Assembly: GCA_000438355.1 (NCBI GenBank)
Contig: FR901429.1
Span: forward strand, 1-18,662
Length of the DNA stretch: 18,662 nt
Source: Clostridium sp. CAG:273
GTDB taxonomy: Bacteria > Bacillota > Clostridia > TANB77 > CAG-508
Direction of reading: 5' to 3'
Both the position numbers and the translations under genes were made by a program. The notes under the pieces are model-generated. The model ran no database searches. It worked only from the letters and a program-made list of their open reading frames with translations, and was not told the origin of the DNA. Position 1 is the first letter of the stretch; each line of letters opens with the position of its first letter. Below, one piece after another: positions 15,508 to 18,662 of this stretch.

Positions 15508-15920
15508 TGGTTTTAATAGCAATTGTAGTTGGATGTTTGGTTGGAGCATTAATAGGAATATATGCACCTATTATACCTTATACATATTCTGGATATTTAG
15601 CAATAGCTATAATAGCCGCATTAGATTCTGTTTTTGGAGGAATTAATTCTTTATTAAAGAAAAACTTCGATTTAAAAATATTTGTAACAGGATTTTTCGG
15701 AAATGCAATACTTTCAATTTTATTAACAATTCTAGGACAAAAATTAAATGTGGATATATATTTGGCAGCAATAGTTGTATTTGTAGGAAGAATGTTTAAT
15801 AATTTAGCAAGTATAAGGAGATATTATTTGGAAAAATGGACGAATAGAAAAAATGCAAAAAAAGAAGTAGAAACTACAAATGTATCGGAACAAACTAGAG
15901 AAAAGGAAAAGCAAGAATAG
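15507..15920 (+). CDS. sbp: DUF1290 small basic membrane protein (Sbp family)
   Basis: Integral membrane protein of 137 residues with about three to four hydrophobic helices (about 2-20, 24-46, 55-76, 80-95), including the start VLIAIVVGCLVGALIGIYAP and AALDSVFGGINSLL, followed by a charged Lys/Glu-rich cytoplasmic tail (about 108-137). This matches DUF1290, the Sbp protein found just upstream of ftsA in Bacillus and Clostridia. Its role is unknown; position suggests a link with division or envelope synthesis. The ATG overlaps the previous stop by one base and a rich AAGGAGGAGAAGGA sits just before it, indicating coupled translation. A 151-base gap with a likely promoter separates it from ftsA. 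Confidence 0.8.
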   Translation: MVLIAIVVGCLVGALIGIYAPIIPYTYSGYLAIAIIAALDSVFGGINSLLKKNFDLKIFVTGFFGNAILSILLTILGQKLNVDIYLAAIVVFVGRMFNNLASIRRYYLEKWTNRKNAKKEVETTNVSEQTREKEKQE

Positions 15921-15978
15921 TATATAAAATATGTTACAGAAGTTTTACGAAAATATTACAAAAATACGACAAATCCTA

Positions 15979-16007
15979 TTGACTTTTTTAGAAAAATGTA
16001 ATATTCT
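15979..16007 (+). promoter_or_regulatory. Probable sigma-A promoter for ftsA-ftsZ
   Basis: TTGACT (15979-15984), 17 bases, then TATTCT (16002-16007), in the only sizeable gap of the division cluster. The -35 region TTGACTTTTTT is identical to that of the promoter at 229. The -10 is two bases off consensus. A separate promoter here would allow extra FtsA and FtsZ, as in B. subtilis. Confidence 0.45.
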
Positions 16008-16071
16008 TAGACAAGTATTAACATTAGAAAAGAATTTGTAATAAGAGGACGAAAAAATGGAGGAATGAGTC

Positions 16072-17298
16072 TTGGCAGTAGGAGATATAATTGTAGGAAT
16101 GGACATTGGCACCTCAAAAGTAAGCTTAGTAATAGGTGAAGTTAACAGCTTTAACCAAGTCGAGACATTATATACAGGTACACAAAAATGTAGTGGAATA
16201 AAAAAAGGCAAAATAATAAGCGAAGAAGAAATAATGTTATCTATTAGTAAGCTTGTAAAAGATGCAGAAACAGAACTAAACTTTGGAATAAATTCTGCTT
16301 ATGTTACTATACCAGGTAAGTATGTTACAATTGTACAAAATACTATTACTAAAGATGCAAAAGATAAATATGCGGGTATCTCCGCAAAAGATGTATCATC
16401 TTCTATCATGCAAGTTAAAGATATAACAATACCAGAAGGCATGCAACTAATTGATATTGTAGAAGATGAATTTATTTTAGATAATGGGAAAGTAGTACAA
16501 GATCCAATTGGAAGCTTAAGTGCATCATTTACATTAAATGCTCAGGTAATATTAGCAGATAAAGAATATATAAGAAAAATAGCCAACATATTTAAAAAAA
16601 TAGACATAGATATAGATGGATTAATACCAGTTAGCTTAGCAGAAAGAAATCTAATATTAGATGCTAATGAATTAACAGACAATGTTTTATTAATTGATAT
16701 AGGAGCTGGAAATACAGAACTTGGAGTATTCGAAGGTAATGATTTTATATATACAAATACAATTCCATTAGGTGGAGACAACATTACAAACGACATATCT
16801 ATAGTACTTGGTATTTCAGAAGAAGAAGCAGAGAGACTAAAAAAGCAATATAGTTTAGCTATGAAGTCATATATAGACAATGATAATGAAATATTATTGA
16901 CTACATATAAAGATGATTCTAAAAAAGTTATAAAAAGTTCTGAATTAATAGAAATAATTGAAGCAAGAATAGAAGAGATATTTTCATTAGTAAATAAAGA
17001 TATAACTACAAAAGGAATTAAATCTAGGATAAATAATGTAGTACTTACAGGACAAGGTATTACAACAATAAGCAAAAGTGATGTTGCAGGAAAGATTATA
17101 TTAAACATACCTGTAAAAATTGCAACAGGAAGACTAGTAAGTACAATAAAACCAGAATATAGAACAGCATATTCTTTAGTAAGATATATTGCTTCTAAAC
17201 CATTTGTAAGAACTGTATCAAGCAGTATAGATACAGACTCAAAAGAAAATATATTTAAAAATATTGCTGAAAGAATAAAAGAATTCTTTTATAGTTAA
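16072..17298 (+). CDS. ftsA: Cell division protein FtsA
   Basis: Actin-like ATPase that tethers the FtsZ ring to the membrane and recruits the divisome. Visible motifs are phosphate 1 GMDIGTSKVSLVIG near the start, phosphate 2 LLIDIGAGNTELGVF (about 206-220), the conserved LGGDNITNDIS, and the adenosine motif VLTGQGI (G327-Q328-G329). In the last motif Gln replaces the middle glycine of the usual GGG. The C-terminal 14 residues (FKNIAERIKEFFYS) form the amphipathic membrane-targeting helix. Length 408 is normal. The start is TTG 16072, preceded by TGGAGG 8 bases upstream; the ATG at 16065 is out of frame. ftsZ follows 54 bases later, probably on the same transcript. Confidence 0.92.
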   Translation: MAVGDIIVGMDIGTSKVSLVIGEVNSFNQVETLYTGTQKCSGIKKGKIISEEEIMLSISKLVKDAETELNFGINSAYVTIPGKYVTIVQNTITKDAKDKYAGISAKDVSSSIMQVKDITIPEGMQLIDIVEDEFILDNGKVVQDPIGSLSASFTLNAQVILADKEYIRKIANIFKKIDIDIDGLIPVSLAERNLILDANELTDNVLLIDIGAGNTELGVFEGNDFIYTNTIPLGGDNITNDISIVLGISEEEAERLKKQYSLAMKSYIDNDNEILLTTYKDDSKKVIKSSELIEIIEARIEEIFSLVNKDITTKGIKSRINNVVLTGQGITTISKSDVAGKIILNIPVKIATGRLVSTIKPEYRTAYSLVRYIASKPFVRTVSSSIDTDSKENIFKNIAERIKEFFYS

Positions 17299-17352
17299 AT
17301 TTAGTTATTAATTTTAAAAAATATATAGTATTAAAGAGGAGGAATAGACTTT

Positions 17353-18483
17353 ATGTTGATGGATAATAACAATATGGATGATAATACAATGCTAGATGGA
17401 ACAGCAACCATTAAAGTTATAGGTGTAGGTGGAGCTGGAAATAATGCAGTAAACAGAATGGTTGATTCTGGAATTAAAGGAGTAGAATTTACTGCAGTAA
17501 ATACAGATAGACAAACACTATTAGTTTCAAAAGCTGCAACAAAAATACAAATAGGAGAAAAAATAACAAGAGGTTTAGGAGCTGGAGCAAACCCAGATAT
17601 AGGAGCGCAAGCTGCAGAAGAAAGTAAAGCTGAAATAGCAGAGGCATTACGTGGAGCAGATATGGTATTTGTTACTGCTGGAATGGGCGGAGGAACAGGT
17701 ACAGGTGCAGCACCAATAGTAGCTGCAGCAGCAAAAGAAATGGGAATATTAACAATAGGAGTTGTTACAAAACCATTTACATTTGAAGGGAAAAAGAGAT
17801 TATCTCAAGCAGAAAGAGGAATAGAGAGTTTAAAAGGTAAAGTAGATACATTAGTTGTTATACCAAACGACAAATTACTACAAATTATAGATAGAAAAAC
17901 ATCAATAATAGAAGCTTTCAAAATGGCAGATGATGTATTAAGACAAGGTGTACAAGGTATATCTGACTTAATAGCAATTCCTGGATTAGTAAACTTAGAC
18001 TTTGCAGATGTTAAAACAATAATGTTAAATACAGGAATGGCACATATGGGTATTGGTAGAGCATCTGGAGAAAATAGAGCAGAAGATGCAGCAAAACAAG
18101 CAATTCAAAGCCCATTACTAGAAACATCTATAGAAGGTGCAAGAGGAGTTATTATTAATATTACAGGTGGAACTAACCTAGGATTACATGAAGTAAACAC
18201 AGCAGCAGAATTAATTCAACGCAGTGTAGACCCAGAAGCAAATATAATCTTTGGTGCAGTTATAGACGAAAGTTTAGATGAAGATATTTTAGTAACTGTT
18301 ATTGCAACAGGATTTGAAAATGATAGAAATCCATTATCTTCAGGAACACCAGTAGGAGACATAATAGATAAAGCCTGGGACAGAAAATTAAATTCAATCC
18401 CTATGTCAACAGATAGCTCAAATTCATCAGACAATTTAGATATTCCATCTTTTTTAAGAAAAAATAAGGGAATGAACAAATAA
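17353..18483 (+). CDS. ftsZ: Cell division protein FtsZ
   Basis: Tubulin-like GTPase that polymerises at mid-cell into the Z ring, the scaffold of division. It has GVGGAGNNAVNRM near the start, the GTP-binding signature GGGTGTG at 112-118, and the T7 synergy loop NLDFADVKTIM from residue 214. The C-terminal peptide DIPSFLRKNKG, which binds FtsA and other partners, comes after a short Ser/Asn linker. Length 376 is normal. Two in-frame ATGs lie at 17353 and 17359; AGGAGG at 17337-17342 is 10 bases from the first and 16 from the second, so 17353 is chosen. A terminator follows directly. Confidence 0.97.
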   Translation: MLMDNNNMDDNTMLDGTATIKVIGVGGAGNNAVNRMVDSGIKGVEFTAVNTDRQTLLVSKAATKIQIGEKITRGLGAGANPDIGAQAAEESKAEIAEALRGADMVFVTAGMGGGTGTGAAPIVAAAAKEMGILTIGVVTKPFTFEGKKRLSQAERGIESLKGKVDTLVVIPNDKLLQIIDRKTSIIEAFKMADDVLRQGVQGISDLIAIPGLVNLDFADVKTIMLNTGMAHMGIGRASGENRAEDAAKQAIQSPLLETSIEGARGVIINITGGTNLGLHEVNTAAELIQRSVDPEANIIFGAVIDESLDEDILVTVIATGFENDRNPLSSGTPVGDIIDKAWDRKLNSIPMSTDSSNSSDNLDIPSFLRKNKGMNK

Positions 18484-18662
18484 TTTGTAATAAATTAAAT
18501 TATAAAATGAAATACAAAAAGAAATAATCAAAATTTGTTGATTATTTCTTTTTTTTATGCCTATAAAACGACAGCTTTTTAAGAGTACAGGTTGTAAAAT
18601 AAATATAGTTTTTTACATTATAAAATTATTTATATAGTAATAATATATAAGTAAATATTAAA
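18484..18662. other. Gene-free end of the window after ftsZ
   Basis: Apart from the ftsZ terminator, this AT-rich stretch shows no gene, RNA or clear promoter. In related Clostridia spoIIGA-sigE-sigG often follows ftsZ; whether that holds here lies outside the window. Confidence 0.5.
18516..18556 (+). terminator. Rho-independent terminator after ftsZ
   Basis: A perfect 16-bp stem (18516-18531 with 18538-18553) with a 6-base loop, the right arm running into eight T residues (18549-18556). It lies about 30 bases after the ftsZ stop and closes the division operon. Confidence 0.88.

Noticed and set aside
16542..17108. A 188-residue open frame on the minus strand within ftsA
   Set aside because: It is antisense to conserved FtsA motifs, with no ribosome binding site or recognisable domain. 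It is a shadow.
1..18662. CRISPR array, insertion sequence, prophage or defence system
   Set aside because: No regularly spaced repeats, transposase, integrase, phage or nuclease-defence genes were seen; the content is core wall, division and envelope genes.

Overview
The window is an AT-rich chromosomal segment of a Gram-positive, Firmicutes-type bacterium, most likely a spore-forming member of the Clostridia. This rests on the strong AT bias, AAGGAGG-type ribosome binding sites with GTG and TTG starts, and the gene order ftsQ - DUF881 - DUF881 - DUF1290 - ftsA - ftsZ, which matches the Bacillus/Clostridium division cluster (divIB-ylxW-ylxX-sbp-ftsA-ftsZ). A BofC-like protein also points to sporulation. 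A precise taxon cannot be named from the sequence alone.

Layout. 1-314 is an AT-rich leader with a good sigma-A promoter near its end. 315-1763 (+) encodes a secreted cell-wall hydrolase with three SH3b-like domains and an NlpC/P60 domain. 1826-4127 (+) is a comEC gene for the DNA-uptake channel, with two apparent lesions: an ATA where the start codon belongs, and a frameshift inside the metal-binding motif. 4282-4854 (+) encodes a membrane-anchored BofC C-terminal-domain protein with a sigma-G-like promoter. 5000-7945 (-) is a two-gene unit, clpE-like then pgsA, with an operator-like inverted repeat in its promoter. 8161-9147 (+) encodes a membrane-anchored DUF3298/RsiV-like protein. 9184-10077 (-) encodes a stress-type SDR oxidoreductase, and 10441-11340 (+) a patatin-like phospholipase with its own promoter and a 22-bp terminator hairpin. 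11494-18483 (+) is the wall and division cluster: murA, ftsQ/divIB, two DUF881 paralogues, a DUF1290 membrane protein, ftsA and ftsZ, closed by a strong terminator. The last 180 bases hold no gene I can see.

How the genes work together. MurA makes the first committed peptidoglycan precursor. FtsQ belongs to the septal complex, and FtsA anchors the FtsZ ring to the membrane. The two DUF881 proteins and DUF1290 are conserved membrane partners of unknown role. The first five genes are tightly packed (0-46 nt gaps or a 1-nt overlap), with a 151-nt gap and a likely promoter before ftsA. Around this core are envelope genes (NlpC/P60 hydrolase, PgsA, patatin) and protein quality control (ClpE).

I found no mobile element, CRISPR array, rRNA or tRNA, and no clearly new multi-gene system. 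The most notable observations are the doubly damaged comEC, the sigma-G-like promoter before the bofC-like gene, the palindrome inside the clpE promoter, and a 31-nt identical tract shared by the two DUF881 genes.
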